From the NCBI RefSeq assembly GCF_027244095.1, contig NC_069659.1, positions 358,026,750 to 358,090,749 of the forward strand: 64,000 nucleotides of DNA, read 5' to 3'. Positions 22,137 through 33,845 of the stretch are shown here, in pieces. Position numbers and translations under genes: made by a program. This stretch comes from Hemicordylus capensis (Eukaryota > Chordata > Lepidosauria > Squamata > Cordylidae). The stretch's first letter is position 1. Every line of letters starts with the position of its first letter. A model generated the notes under the pieces. It made no database searches and was not told the origin of the DNA. It saw nothing but the letters and a program-made list of their open reading frames with translations.

Positions 22137-23621
22137 AGTTTTGTAGGGCCACACCCTTTCTTGCCTGGCCCAGGTCTGCCTTACTCTCGAGGAGACCTTT
22201 TCCAGCACTGGCTTGCTCCTCCTCTTGAGCAGCTGACCATGTGCTTCACCTTCAGTTTTGGATCCCTGTCTAAGCACAGCATCACGTTGCCTCCTGAAGG
22301 CTTGAGCGATGCTGGGGGGGGTCTAAGAGTAGCCAGAGGTTGCTCCTGGGGAGACACAGGACAAGCAGATTTGGGGGATCTTTTAAGGGGCCTCATCTCT
22401 TTCTGGGTCTACTGAGGTTCTGTGAGAAAGCTAGGCTCTGGCAACCCTGGACCCTCATTCAATGGGAAAATGAGAGAGATGGATTGGGGTGTTGGGTCTT
22501 TGGGGTTGGGGTTTTTGAGGGGTAACATGGCTTCTTCTGGTGGGATGGGTAACAGGGTTGCTGCAGGATGTCTGGGGAGCTGGGTCTCAAGGATCCCATA
22601 ATTGGGGCCTCCTCCTCCACTGCTGCATTTACCCCTTTATCCTTGGTCACTTCCTTCCAATCCTGGACTGATCCTGACACCTGCTCGTTGCAAGAAACTG
22701 CTACAGCAACCCTGGTAGGTGACATCACATCAAAAGTGCCTGCCACTGTACAAGGTGGACTGCTCCATTGTCAGGAACAGGCATAAGAACAGCAGCCCAG
22801 CTGTTACTAGCAATGCTTTCTTGTTGACTCCCAGAAACCCAAGCCCCCACCTCACTTGTGTTTGAGTCTCCAGGCTTGGAGGTCTCACCCTGGACATGCT
22901 CAAGAGCCTCACAGTATTGTGAGCTCTCCACTTATGGGACGTGGGGACAGGTCACTTAGTGACAGTGGGCCAGTCGCCCCTAGATTTGGCTCCTAAGAAG
23001 CAAATGGGAAAGGGGAGCAGATGCACGCCCTCCCTGTGCTGGGATATTCCAAGTGGACCCCAGGCATTAACTAAAAGCAGGTTACCTCTCTGCCAAGGCC
23101 ACTCTGCCCTCGGACTGCCTCCCCCTCCTCTCCTTTCGCCAGCTAATGTGCCAATTAGCTCAGCAGGAAAGAACACAGATAAGGCTTGCGGAAGTAAATC
23201 TCCCCCTTCACAAAAGAGATTGAGTCAGCGATAAAGACCTGGAGATGCACCCATTCAAAGTACTGATTGGATTACTGGACCTTCCTTCCATGCAGATTTC
23301 CCTTCTCACATCTAAGCTCTCTTTTAATGACAAAAGCCTTGGCATATCTTGGCAATTCTCACATCATTACACTCAGGAAGAGAGATCAGCAGCAATGGAA
23401 TCCTTGCTGGTTCCACCCAACACACCTGTCCGACAAAAAAGGCCTCTTAGAATGTGCCCTGAGGATACATGTTTGGGTATAAGAAGTCCCAATTACATGA
23501 TCCAGTCAGTACTCCTTGTGATCTTCGTGCTCTCTGTGCACCAGGCACCTTGGGGTTACCAGCAGCTTTTTGCACTAGGCTGCGTTCACTACTTCACGCC
23601 ACTCTCCAGATCAGCAGTTTC
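22137..23621. other. Unassigned sequence, no gene recognised
   Basis: Frames of about 60-180 codons without family motifs. A short hydrophobic frame near 23500 resembles a signal peptide but lacks a supporting donor site. Confidence 0.4.
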
Positions 23622-23745
23622 ATTAACACTGCTGGATCAAGCCCACTGCCTATCTAGTCCACCAGCATCCTGTTTCCCACAGAGGCCCACCAGATGCCTC
23701 TGGGAAGCCCACAGGCAAGAGCGGAGGGTACGCCTTCTCTCCTGC
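23622..23745 (-). mobile_element. CR1/L3-like LINE 3' end fragment
   Basis: Antisense tail: actgctggatcaagcccact, ctagtccaccagcatcctgt, ggcccaccagatgcctctgg. Confidence 0.75.
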
Positions 23746-24147
23746 TCTTTGAAGGGTTTGGTTGTGATTGATGTACAATCAAGGGTGATAGATTAGATCC
23801 AGAGGATGCAAGAAGCAAAAGGCAGTGGGCCTATTTGCACGATAGCGCTCCCAACACACATGATTCTGGAGGGGACATGCTGAGAGCACAGATGCCCCCG
23901 TGCCCTCTGGGCAATTCCCTTTCTCGGGGACATGCCTGGACAAGCACATCTTTAAACAAGTACTTGAAGTGTGTGCAGAGGGGCCATTGGATGAACAGCC
24001 CGCTCCCATGCAAAAAAATGGGATGTACTGGGAGGGCTCTGGGACCTCTGCAGAGGATGACCCAATGGGGTCATGCAGCTCTTGGAGCAGCTCCTTCATT
24101 GCCAAGGGCCTTGGTACTGTTGGAGTCAGCCCACTGTTCTCCTAGAG

Positions 24148-24281
24148 CAGGGGTTCCCAACCTGTGGTGCTCCAGATGTTGCTGAACTACAAATCCCATC
24201 ATCCCCAGCTGCAATTTATTGTGGCTGGGGGTGGTGGGAGTTGAGCAACATCTGGAGTACCACACAGGCTGGGAACCCCTG
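24148..24281. mobile_element. hAT-like MITE (CAGGGGTTCC family)
   Basis: Starts caggggttcccaacctgtgg and ends gctgggaacccctg. The inner arms ctacaaatcccatcatcccc and gggggtggtgggagtt are mirrored. Flanking 8-mers tcctagag and ttgtagaa match at 5 of 8 positions. Confidence 0.75.
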
Positions 24282-24309
24282 TTGTAGAATAGGGACAGAT
24301 CATGTAGGC

Positions 24310-24480
24310 AGTGTGGTGCGGTGGTTTGGAGGTAGGGCACTCAGAATCCAATCCGCATTCTTCAAGGAAGTTCACCAGATGGTATTGGACATGCTTTCTT
24401 AGACCTTCCCAAGTTGCCATGAAGACAAAAGACTTCTTAGAGATTCTTGAAGGAAGGGCAGGCTACAAATACAACAGAAC
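24310..24480 (+). mobile_element. Decayed Sauria-type SINE
   Basis: gtgtggtgcggtggtttgga resembles the SINE head and gaagggcaggctacaaatac its end. The middle is strongly diverged. Confidence 0.4.
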
Positions 24481-24630
24481 AGTCAAACTGGCTCCGAATC
24501 AACAAAAGAGTAAAAGTAATATAAAACTTAACACAATAAAATGCAACGTAGAATCAAAGCAATTAAAACAAACCCAAATTAAAATGAAAAACTCACACAG
24601 GCTATAGTAAAGCACATTTTTAAAATGCAG

Positions 24631-24955
24631 TGTCAGGATTTCCTATCCTCCTCCGTGAGACAGGGTTTTTTTTACCCAGCCAAACGGCAGGGGGCTCCAC
24701 ATGCCAGGACAACCCCAGTAATTACCTTTCAGAAGTCAGGAAGGGCTCAGAGAGGCGGGCAACAGCTGCGATCAGCTCCACAGCTGTGGAAGTGTGTAGA
24801 AATGCTAGCGAAGGGGGTGGAGTTGGAGAACAAGTCCCCTTTGGAGGCCGGGGATTGGGTGGCCAATCCACTTGCCTGGCCAGGGAAGAAGGAACAAGCT
24901 GGAAGGGGGGGGGAGTACCCTAAATGTAGGGCTTTATTTAAGGCAGGGGCTGACA
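24631..24955. mobile_element. Possible LTR fossil
   Basis: Bounded by TGTCAG and CTGACA (inverted ends), 325 bp, with ctttatttaaggc near its end. No target duplication or partner LTR was seen. The family is unassigned and the identification is weak. Confidence 0.3.
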
Positions 24956-26600
24956 AAGATGAGATGATCAGCAGGGATGGTGTGTGTTGGTCTGATGGAC
25001 TCCCAGAGAAGAGCTCAGACTTCTGGCTCCTGCTGATAGGTGAAGGAGTGGAGTGAATATATTTTCCTCTTCCCCCCAACTCTGAGGCCATGCCTGTGCC
25101 TATAACTTAGAGTGAGAGGGTGGGAAGGCTCTTTAGAGGATTGCTTCTCCCTAAACATGGACAAGCAGTCTATAAATATCTGTATAGTAGCTGCTTTTAC
25201 CCACATTTGGATGTCTTTGATTGCTGTCTCCACTTGTGGCAGGTCCCAGAACTCCTCCTTATGTACTTCCAGGTAAAAGATGTGAACTGTGTAGTCCAGC
25301 AAATTATTCTTGACCCTAAGCTTGAAGGTCTCCGCCATGGCTGACGGGGTGATGCCCTGCTCGTCAATGACCCCTGCCTTGACTCCTCAGGCACTTGCTG
25401 TAGGGAGCCAGTCCTCTTCCTTTCCTCCTAGAGAGAAGATGGAGAGATATCTCCATGTATCCATGATATACCTGTCTGGCTGGATGTCCCTGTCTCCTCT
25501 ACCCAGCCTGGCTAGGCTCAGAATAGGCACAGGGAGGGGGTTGAGCATCACCCTGTGCCTCCTCTGTCCAAGGCTGCTTGTTCCTTGTGTCTGCCCTCTC
25601 TGGGGGCCCCTGACACTCTCCACCAGCCCCTTTCTCATCCCTGGCCGGCTCCTTCTCTGCCTCCTCACAGGCAATGCCTCACCTGCCCCCAATTACAGGG
25701 CCAACGCCTCTCTTCCCCCTGTAATTGACTACCCCTTACAGCTGCTGCCAATGCCTCCCCCCCCCCCCCCGTCTCCTTCCTCCTGCTCAGACTCCCTCCC
25801 TTCAGGAGGCATGCATGCTGCTGGTGTTATCCTCCCAGGCCTTCCTCAGCTCCTCCTCCCCTGGAGCTGAGTCCCTGCCCGTTGGCAATCTTTCCTCTGT
25901 CTCTCCTGGCTGCCATCCATCCCTGTCGCCTTGGGCCCTCTCACCATTCCGTCCTTGGGAGGTAAGGACAGCTGGCCTTGCCAGACAATAGCCTTTCGAC
26001 AGGGCTAGGTCTTTCCTATCCAAAATGTACTTCATCAGTAGACCTATTTGGTTTAAGTTGTTCAACAATCTCCATGCGTGTTCTTTAGATAACTGCAGCA
26101 ACACAACTCTGCACTCTCCTATGTGCCTGGAGTGGGTAGCTTCCTTTGTTGGCGCTTCGAAAAATAATTACACACTCCAGCACAATCTCCATCTGTTCAC
26201 AAAGCAATTATACACCAGAGAGTGCTCATTCCCGGCAACAAGCCATTGATGAGGCCACTGTACATGCCTTTGTCCACCCTGTACTAATCCAGAGAGAATG
26301 CAACCTGCCCCTTATCTCGGGATGCTCCTGTACCGTACCAATCCTAATGGGAACAAGGAGGAGGTAGATGCATCAAGGAGCGTATGCTTGTCTGTGGAAT
26401 ATTAACAGAATGAGGAACAAGGCATTCTTCAGATCTTTTATTAGGTCTTTGGCAATCACAGGCATTTCCAATGTTCTTGGTGCATGCAAGCAGAGATGTT
26501 GCGTGACTCTCACAAGTTCTGCTGTTTCTTGCTATATATTGATTCTAAATGCTATTGTAAGCTGCCTTGAGCTTTTTAGGAAAAGGCAGGATATATATCT
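24956..26600. other. Unassigned region, possible mobile-element remnant
   Basis: Minus-strand frames (25015-25338, 25387-25692, 25802-26104) have non-random amino-acid composition but no motif I recognise. A degraded retroelement is possible given the LTR-like block to the left. Confidence 0.3.
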
Positions 26601-28127
26601 TTAAGTAAATAAAATTGAGTTCATCAGTGCAATGTAATACAAAATGCATCCGCATCGTACAGTCACATAAAGATTGATCTACTTACATCCTAATCCAATC
26701 CAAAATGAGTGGACAGAACTTGATCGAAGTCAGAAATCTTAGATGCAAAAACAAAGGGGGGGGGGCTTTATAAAAAGATTCTTTTCCCCAAGTGTAGAAG
26801 CATGGTTGTTGGTGTGAGCTTCTCTGCACTCTGCATGTCCTCAGGAAGCTGAAGTTTAACACAAAGCCTGCAGCCCAGCCCAGCCCAGCCCAGCCCAGCC
26901 CAGCCACCACAAGCATTTCTCTAATTCTCTTTTTGCCAGTCTCCCACAAGCCCCAAGGTTGCGTCCCCAAGGTTGGACTACAACTTCCATCACCCTCAGC
27001 GGCAGTGGCCAAAGGCTGGGGATGATGGAAGTTTTAGTCCAAATGGGGACTCAGGCTTGGGAACTCCTAGATTGAATGAATTCTTTATTTACAACCAAAG
27101 GTCAGCATAACGTGACATAAACAAAACATCTCATAACATAGGAAAGTACAATTGCAAGAAGGAAATATGTAAATATGTGCATAAGTATCCACGGATAATC
27201 AATAAAAATGATAAAATTAATCAAGAAGAACTCGCTGCCGTAACAATACTGCAATAGAACAAAATTTGGCCACCTTAAAGGTGACATCTACAATTCTGTC
27301 CGAGACGATAAGAAACATAAAAGTCTCCTGAACAGCCTGGGAAGGGTGTCAGAAGAGGAGTTAATCAGGAGCATCTTAAATCTCTATATAATGGACAGCA
27401 CAACAGAACATACAGGATGGATTTGACTTCCCCCAGACCACATGATGGAACCCCTAGATGCGATGGCGGTGGATCTCCTCAGTGACACGATGTCTTATTT
27501 ATTTAATTTATTTATTTTTGCATTTTTATACCGCCTTTCGTTAAAATATAGCCCCAAGGCGGTTTACAAAAGTCTTGCTAAGAGCTTGTGTGGCCGGGCT
27601 CAAGGCGGGGTGGGATTTAGAAGGCCACTCCCCAGTGTATTCACAGCTCCGTCCTGGGAGCCCTGATCCGTGTGCTGCTGCTCCCTGGGGGGAAAGCAGG
27701 TAAGGGAAGAAGACCATGACCTTGGGTGGAAGCTGACAGCAGCACCCTGGCCAGGGCGATTTGTATGGCCACCTGTGCTCCGCCCTCTCACTTCTGCAGT
27801 CTTTGAATCGCCCATGCCATTCTCACTCTGTCCCCAGCTTGCAAAGGTGATGGATTAATATGCTGCAGGCTTCAGAAAAGGAAGGAAGACTCCTGCATTC
27901 ACCTAAGCAGCATGGAGACCCTGGGGTGTTTCCAGCATATAATGATGGGTGTATGTCTCTCGGTGGCATCTATCAAAGGGTAAGCAATTTCCCCAGCACA
28001 GCTGGTTAGTTAGTTTGTTTTTTTTTTAAGTTTGCATCCTGGTTGAGTCCTCTTAAGGGTTAGGAATCATTTTCTACCAGTGAGGGCTTGGTTGCGGGGT
28101 GGAGGGCTGCCCTCGGCTGAATGATTT
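26601..28127. other. Unassigned sequence with short repeat tails
   Basis: It contains (CAGCC)n at 26871-26905, a hAT-like remnant near 26955-27070 (ggactacaacttccatcacc and its inverse), and an L2 3' tail, antisense, near 27495-27570 (ataccgcctttcgttaaaat, ccccaaggcggtttacaaaa). No gene. Confidence 0.5.
26871..26905. repeat. (CAGCC)n minisatellite
   Basis: About seven tandem CAGCC units. Confidence 0.9.
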
Positions 28128-28340
28128 AAGCCAGGTCTTCTTCAGCTATTGTGGCGGGGGGCAATGGGAGCTGGAGTCCAGGGGCGTAGCTAGGGGAGGG
28201 GGGGGCATGTTCATGTGAAGAAAAGAAGGAGGGGTGGAGCTGGGGGGCCTGGGTCCTTTGAACCCATCCACTCAAGTATAGCTACACCCCTGCTGGAGTC
28301 CAGCAACATCTGGGGACCCAAGTTTGAGAGCCCTTGATTT
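28128..28340. mobile_element. Older hAT-like MITE interrupted by a younger one
   Basis: Outer sequence gccaggtcttcttcagctat and aacatctggggacccaagtt ... gagcccttg belongs to the same broad family as the element at 22000. Near-identical GATTTAA strings flank it on both sides. Positions 28179-28300 are a nested insertion. Confidence 0.55.
28179..28292. mobile_element. hAT-like MITE (CAGGGGCGTA family), nested, exact 8-bp duplication
   Basis: Starts caggggcgtagctagggg, ends tatagctacacccctg. CTGGAGTC occurs at 28171-28178 and 28293-28300. Confidence 0.85.
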
Positions 28341-29098
28341 AAACCATTCTTGGCAGGAGGTGGAAATGCTGGTTCTTTGTACCCTGACCCAAACTCTTGC
28401 TGGTTCCTGTAACAATGAATGCCTTCTTATCAGGCGGCCTTTCCCTTGAGGCTGTTGCCAAGGGGCGTGGGTCTGATGTTGCTTATTGGAGATGGCCTTT
28501 ATCCCTGAAAGGGTAAGATTTTGGATCGCTTTATCTGTATTCTGGCAACCCACCTTCTTTCCTCCAATCTAAAATCATCATCTGTTTGATTCACCCCTTT
28601 CTCTGCTTCACGGTTGGTTGCTTGGATGGACAGTTAGTTTTGGGATCCTTGGCTCAGAAGTATTCTGCTTTTCTAAATTCTGTTTGGATGGCAGAGAGTC
28701 TGCGCTGCACGCTGGATGTTTTGCTTTAAGGGCAAATCATGGCAGGGAAGCTGGATGGAAAAGAAGAAGGAAAACCTCCTGCTGCTCTTCTTCAAGCACC
28801 TTTTTTTTTTTTGCCCAAAGCAGACCTTGGGCTGCTCCTCCTGGCGTGCCAGATTATCCTCGCCACAGACGGCTTCCAGCTTGCCTCCCCTATAGAACTG
28901 CTGCTTGGGCTTTTGACATTTTGCCTGCCCGTGTTGCAGATGTAGCCCTAGTTGCATGCACGCTCTATCCTAGTGGGGCATTTGAAATGCAATCTGTATT
29001 CCAACTGCCCCATCCAAGAGGGTTATTTGGAATACAGAGAGTAAGCAAGGGTCTTCTTCTTTATACCCCCTCTTGTTGCCTCTCCCTCTGCTCCAGCT
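28341..29098. other. Unassigned sequence
   Basis: About 29042-29095 resembles the start of the LTR-like repeat at 43292 (a possible third truncated copy). The rest is unassigned. Confidence 0.4.
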
Positions 29099-29118
29099 TT
29101 ACATGTGAGCACTGTAAG

Positions 29119-29119
29119 A

Positions 29120-29175
<56 letters not shown>
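29119..29175. repeat. (ATCT)n microsatellite
   Basis: About 14 perfect tetranucleotide units, between a 20-bp 5S-SINE scrap (acatgtgagcactgtaagat) and an antisense L2 3' end. Confidence 0.95.
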
Positions 29176-29176
29176 A

Positions 29177-29600
29177 TATTTTTATACTGCCTGTTATGTA
29201 AATCTCTAGGCTGTGTCCAGATGCCAACATTAAAATCACAGGTTAAAATACATAAAACACAATAAAAACAATATAAAACAAATTATTAAAATTCTAATTA
29301 AAAGCTTGCAAGAACAGGGGAGTCTTGAGTGTCTTCCTGAAAACAAACAGAGAAGGAGATACTTTTATTTCAGCAGGGAGCATATCCCAAAGCCCTGGGG
29401 CAGCTACAGAGAAAGCCTGGTCCCGAGTGGCCACCAGACAAGCAGGTGGCAACCCTAACTGGACCTCTCCAGAAGATCTTAAAAGGCGGCCGGGTTCATG
29501 ACCAAGGAGGCTCTCTCTCTTAAATAACCTGGTCCCAAGCCATTAAGAGCTTTATAGGTAATAGCCAGCACTTAGTTTGTATTTCACCAGGAAACATACT
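29177..29600 (-). mobile_element. L2-type LINE 3' end
   Basis: Antisense L2 tail: ggggagtcttgagtgtcttc, agcctggtcccgagtggcca, gagctttataggtaatagcc. It parallels 30180-30660. Confidence 0.7.
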
Positions 29601-29734
29601 GGCCTGTTCCCCTCGGGACGGGGCTCAGTGGGGGAGCACCTGCATACCTGCAGGCAGAAGGGCCCAGGTCCAGTCTGAGGGAGATGCACCTCCCGCCAGG
29701 AGCATTGGCTCTTGCAGTAGCTTAGTGACAGTGA

Positions 29735-30045
29735 GGAAAGGGAGCTGGTCTTGTGCTAGCAAGCATGAATTGCCCCCTTAGCTAAGCAGGGTTCTCCCAG
29801 GATTGTATTTCAATGGGATATAACGTGTGCGAGCGCTGTGAAATATTCCCCTGAGGGGATGGGGCCACTCTGGGAAGAGCCCCTGCCTGCTTGCAGGCAG
29901 AAGGGTCCAAGTCCCCTCCCTGGCAGCAGCATCTCCAAGACAGATCTGAAAGAGACTCCTGCCTGCAATCTGGGAGAAGCCGCTGCCAGTCTGGGTAGAC
30001 AAGACTGAGCTAGATGACTCAGTAGATGGCAGCTTCCTCTGTTCC
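29735..30045 (+). mobile_element. 5S-rRNA-derived SINE
   Basis: Plus copy: agctggtcttgtgctagcaa, gctaagcagggttctcccag, the body, and an end cagtagatggcagcttcctc. Confidence 0.85.
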
Positions 30046-30179
30046 TAAGGGGCTTCCTCTTTATTTCCCTTCTGTTGTCTCTCCCTTTGCTCTCTCTGTG
30101 TCTGATATTTTCAGGGTCTCTCACTCTGCCCCTTCTTGCTCCCAGACTGCTTTTCATGTGCTCAGCTCTCTGCAGACTC

Positions 30180-31245
30180 CATTATTATTATTAGTTTTAT
30201 TTATTACATTTCTATACCACCCAAAACCTGTGTCTCTGGGTGGTTTACAATTATAATAATTTAAAACATCAAATCACTTAACAATTAAAAATCATTTAAA
30301 ACATTAAAAAAAATGAAAACATTTTAAATCCAGTATTAATTTTTTTAAGAACCATAGATCTATTTAAAAGCCAGGGTGAATAAATGCATCTTCAGTGCCT
30401 TTTTAAAAGTTGCCAGAGACAGGGAGCACATTCCAAAGTCCAGGGGCTGCAACGGAGAAGGCCCGTTCCCGAGTAGCTGCCAGACGAGTTGGCGGCAACC
30501 ACAGATGAACCTCTCCAGATGATCTTAGCAGGCAACAGGCAGTGGGGTTCATGGCGAAGAAGATGTTCTCTTAAATACCTAGCAGGGCCTAAGCTGTTTA
30601 GGGCTTTATAGGTAATAACCAGCACCTTGTATTTTGCCCAGAAACCTACCGGCAGCCAGTGTAGTTCTGTCAACACAGGAGTAATATGGTCTCTCCTAGA
30701 TGACCCAGAGACCAACCTGGCCATCCCATTCTGAACCAACTGCAGTTTCTGGACTACATACAAAGGCAGCCCCACATAGAGCACATTACAGTAAACCAGC
30801 CTAGAGATTACCAGCATATGTACTACCGTTTTGAGGCCATTCATCTCAAGAAATTGATGCAGCTGGCATATCAGCCGAAGCCGATAAAAAGCACCTCTGG
30901 CCACCGCCTCAACCTGGGATACCAGGGAGAGGTTTGGATCCAGAAGCACCCCCAGACTGAGTACCTGTTCCTTCCGGGGGAGCGTGACCCCATCCAGAAC
31001 CAGCAGATCAAAATAGTCTACTCTACTGAGTTCCCACCCCGCACAGATAAGTACCTCCGACTTATCTGGATTAATCCTCAGTTTGTTATCCTTCATCCAG
31101 CCTATCACCGACTACAGGCAGGCATTTAGGGAGGTTATGCCCTCTCCCAATGATGTTGACATGGAGAAATAGATTTGGGTATCATCAGCATACTGGTAAC
31201 ACCCTGCACCAAATCTCCTGATGATCATTAGCCATAATACCCATC
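30180..31245 (-). mobile_element. L2-type LINE with reverse-transcriptase end
   Basis: The minus frame at 30392-31108 encodes MIGWMKDNKLRINPDKSEVL, VISRLVYCNVLYVGLPLYVV and HITPVLTELHWLPVGFWAKY, the C-terminal RT region of L2. The 3' noncoding region and an ATT-rich tail lie at 30180-30390. Readable over 239 codons, so it is one of the younger L2 copies here, 5'-truncated. Confidence 0.85.
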
Positions 31246-31284
31246 TCTCCCAACCCCTATACTATGAAGACAGCAAGTTGAGCA

Positions 31285-31520
31285 AAGAGGCACCTTTTTA
31301 AAGTGGCGATTATCTTTATTTAGCAGGGGGAGAGTAACTGGCCCTATCCAGCCCCAGCACAGCACCTCTCCAGTGGCTGTTGCTAGTGTTTCTCTTATGT
31401 GTCTTTTTTATATTGTGAGCCCTTTGGGGACAGGGGGCCATTTTATTTATTTATTTTTATCTATGTAAATTGCTTTGGCATCTTCTTTGTTGAAAAGTGG
31501 TATAAAAATATTTGTTGTAT
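31285..31520 (+). mobile_element. SINE-like repeat (gccctttgggga tail family)
   Basis: aggcacctttttaaagtggc, gtaactggccctatccagcc and atattgtgagccctttgggg parallel 20665-20884. Confidence 0.65.
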
Positions 31521-31720
31521 TAGGCTTTCTATCCAAGAATGGATTTCCCCAATAAAGTTTGCTTACTTTGGATCTTAAACAACTGCCTCAAGTTACTCTT
31601 TAGTGGACTCAACTTTTACTGCTCATGCTGTCTGTGTTATAATTGGGGGTTAGTCAAATTCCTCCCCTCCAACAGTCCACAGATGTCACAGCCCCTTGTC
31701 CCACCCCGCTTGGCTACCTC

Positions 31721-32943
31721 TGCTGATGCTAAAGCCTGATCCTGCTAAGGTCCAAAGAGCCTCGTATGTGGAAGACCCCAGCATCAAAGGCAATACATAG
31801 GTGGGAGCATCCAATGAAGGAGCAATTTGTGATCAGTTCTGGACTAGGGGGAATCAATGCTAGTCTGTGGCAGCAAACTAGCACATGAAAGACTCATGTG
31901 TGGCAGAGGCTTCTGTGGGCCAGAGCCCATGTCATTAGATGTACTATTGAGTTAGTGATTGGTAATTGTGTGTGAAAAGTGTGCATATAGTGCCGTGCCT
32001 TGTTCTTGGTATCAAGGAGCTTGCAAAGGTATCCACAGAGGTCATTCGCACAATCAAGAACTGTGCTCTACCCGTGTTTGGGAGCTGTGTGTGCTCCCAG
32101 TTTTCAGTTGCGTGGAAGCAAGATTTTCCTCCTCCCTTGCTTCCACACAGTCACTTCTACCCAGGTTTTCCTCCCACCTTGCTTCCACACAACCGAAAAC
32201 TGGGAGCACACACAGTTCCCAAAAGCCGGGAAAAGTAAAGTTGTGCCGTCGAGGCGGTGTCAACTCCTGGCGATAGAATACAGTTTTTGATTGTGTGAAT
32301 GACCCTTCAGTCTCTCTAGGAAGGTTCTACTTTGCCTGATATCAAAATGCAGCAACTCTTAAGAACCCCAGAGTAAAGCAGACAGCCCATATAATAATAC
32401 AGCGCCTGGCCCAACTCCTGTATTGATGGCACTAACAATCAAGCCGTAGCAATGCTGTTTAAAAGCAACCTGATACATTTGTACCTCCTTTTTCAGGACT
32501 GAAGACAGAGACCCAGTGACTGGTCTGGAAAGGAGGCTGGGTAAGTGAGTGCTTGGGCTAACGGCCGCCTGTGCTACTGCTGCTGCCCATAAGGCAACTT
32601 CTCATCCACTGTGTGATCCTGAGCCGGGAAACCCCCGTCGTGAGCCCAATGGAGGAGCCCGGATATGAACTTGCCACTTTCTAACCCTTGGAACAGGTCC
32701 AGGCATCAAGGCAGAGGGCGGAGGCTCGGCCAGGAAGCAACCAGAGGCTGTTTGGAGATTGCCCCACCCCACCTCCACTTACCCCTATCCCAGTCTTCTG
32801 TGGAGCTCTGGGGCCGCCATGGCAAGGTGGAGACAAGTCAGCTCGGCAAGGGGGTCCCAGGGACAAAGCGCCAGGGGGGCACCAGCGCAAAAAGGTCCTC
32901 CAGGAAAAGGTAAGGGGGGCCCAAGAGAGTCCAGTGCCTCTGT
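31721..32943. other. Unassigned sequence
   Basis: A short antisense tRNA-SINE end at about 32229-32280 (taaagttgtgccgtcgaggc) is the only recognised piece. About 32050-32225 shows an inverted pair around gtgtgctcccagttttcagt and gaaaactgggagcacacaca with internal cttcc-rich repeats. No gene. Confidence 0.5.
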
Positions 32944-33253
32944 GAGTTCATAGGAACATAGGCAGCTGCCATATACTGAGTCAGACCATTGGTCTGTCTT
33001 GCTCAGTACTGTCTACTCAGACTGGCAGCAGCTTCTCTAAGGTTGCAGGCTGGAATCTCTCTTAGCCCTGTCTTGGAGATGCTGCCAGGAGGGAACTTGG
33101 AACCTAGATGCTCTTCCCAGAGCGGCTCCATCCCCTGCTGAGGGGAATCTCTGACAGTGCTCACACTTCTAGTCTCCCATTCAGATGCAATTCAGGACAG
33201 GCCCTGCTTAGCTAAGGGGACAAGTCATGCTGGCGACCACAAGACCAGCTCGA
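32944..33253 (-). mobile_element. 5S-rRNA-derived SINE
   Basis: Full-length minus copy (gctgccatatactgagtcag at the tail; head complement gctaagcagggcctgtcctg). Confidence 0.85.
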
Positions 33254-33319
33254 CCACAGGGCAAGCAGAGCAAGGTAATAACTACAGCAGGCAACCAGTT
33301 AGTGTTAAGGTGGTGTACA

Positions 33320-33845
33320 CCACCAGCATGGTGTCATGGTTAGAGTGCTGGGCGCTTTCCAGACTAGAACCTAGACGTATCTTAGAAGTGTGCTTCCACA
33401 CTTCCTGCGTTGTGACACTGCAGTTCCTACACAGACAGCAGGGTGCTGTTCATATTTCCAATGCCTTGTTGCAAATTTAATCACTGCGAAACAGAGCTAG
33501 GACATCGTATATCTGGTGTGAAAAAGTTGCTGTTTTTTCGGTTTGTTAGTTGCCGCGAGACGGCTCCCCCTGCTGTTTACGTTCCGAGTGTGAATTGCCC
33601 GAACAGAGGCATTTTGCTGCTGTTGAGCAGCTAGTCTGGAAAGTGCCCTGGACTGGGACCGGAGAGACCCGAGTTCAAATCCCCATTCGGCCATGATACT
33701 TGCTGGCTGACTCTGGGCCGGTCACTTCTCTCTCAGCCTAACCTACTTCACAGAGTTGTTGTGAGGAGAAACTTAACTATGTACACCGCTCTGGGCTACC
33801 TGGAGGAAGAGAGGAATATAAATGTAAAAATAAAAAATAAAAATA
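33320..33845 (+). mobile_element. Sauria-type SINE split by a MITE
   Basis: The head gcatggtgtcatggttagag and tgctgg (to 33351) continues at 33647 with cctggactgggaccggagag, gagttcaaatccccattcgg, ctgggccggtcacttctctc and an A-rich end. The insert is 33352-33646. Confidence 0.85.
33352..33646. mobile_element. Inverted-repeat MITE of about 295 bp inside a SINE
   Basis: Terminal inverted repeats gcgctttccagactag and ctagtctggaaagtgc match at 15 of 16 positions. CTGG borders both sides. The superfamily is not assigned and no transposase remains. Confidence 0.75.

Larger units (their letters stand above)
30053..31720 (+). mobile_element. LTR-like fossil split by an L2 LINE and a SINE-like repeat
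   Basis: Sequences 30053-30180, about 31245-31285 and 31521-31700 align in order with 43310-43640. Interruptions are an antisense L2 (30180-31245) and a SINE-like repeat (31285-31520). AATAAA in the third piece fits an LTR polyadenylation signal. The family is unassigned; it predates both insertions. Confidence 0.5.

Noticed and set aside
23498-23560. Possible signal peptide (MIQSVLLVIFVLSVHQ)
   Set aside because: No convincing donor in the right phase and no conserved context; too weak to place as the first VWD/MAM exon.
25015-26104. Minus-strand frames considered as capsid-type remnants
   Set aside because: No diagnostic motif recognised; left as unassigned.
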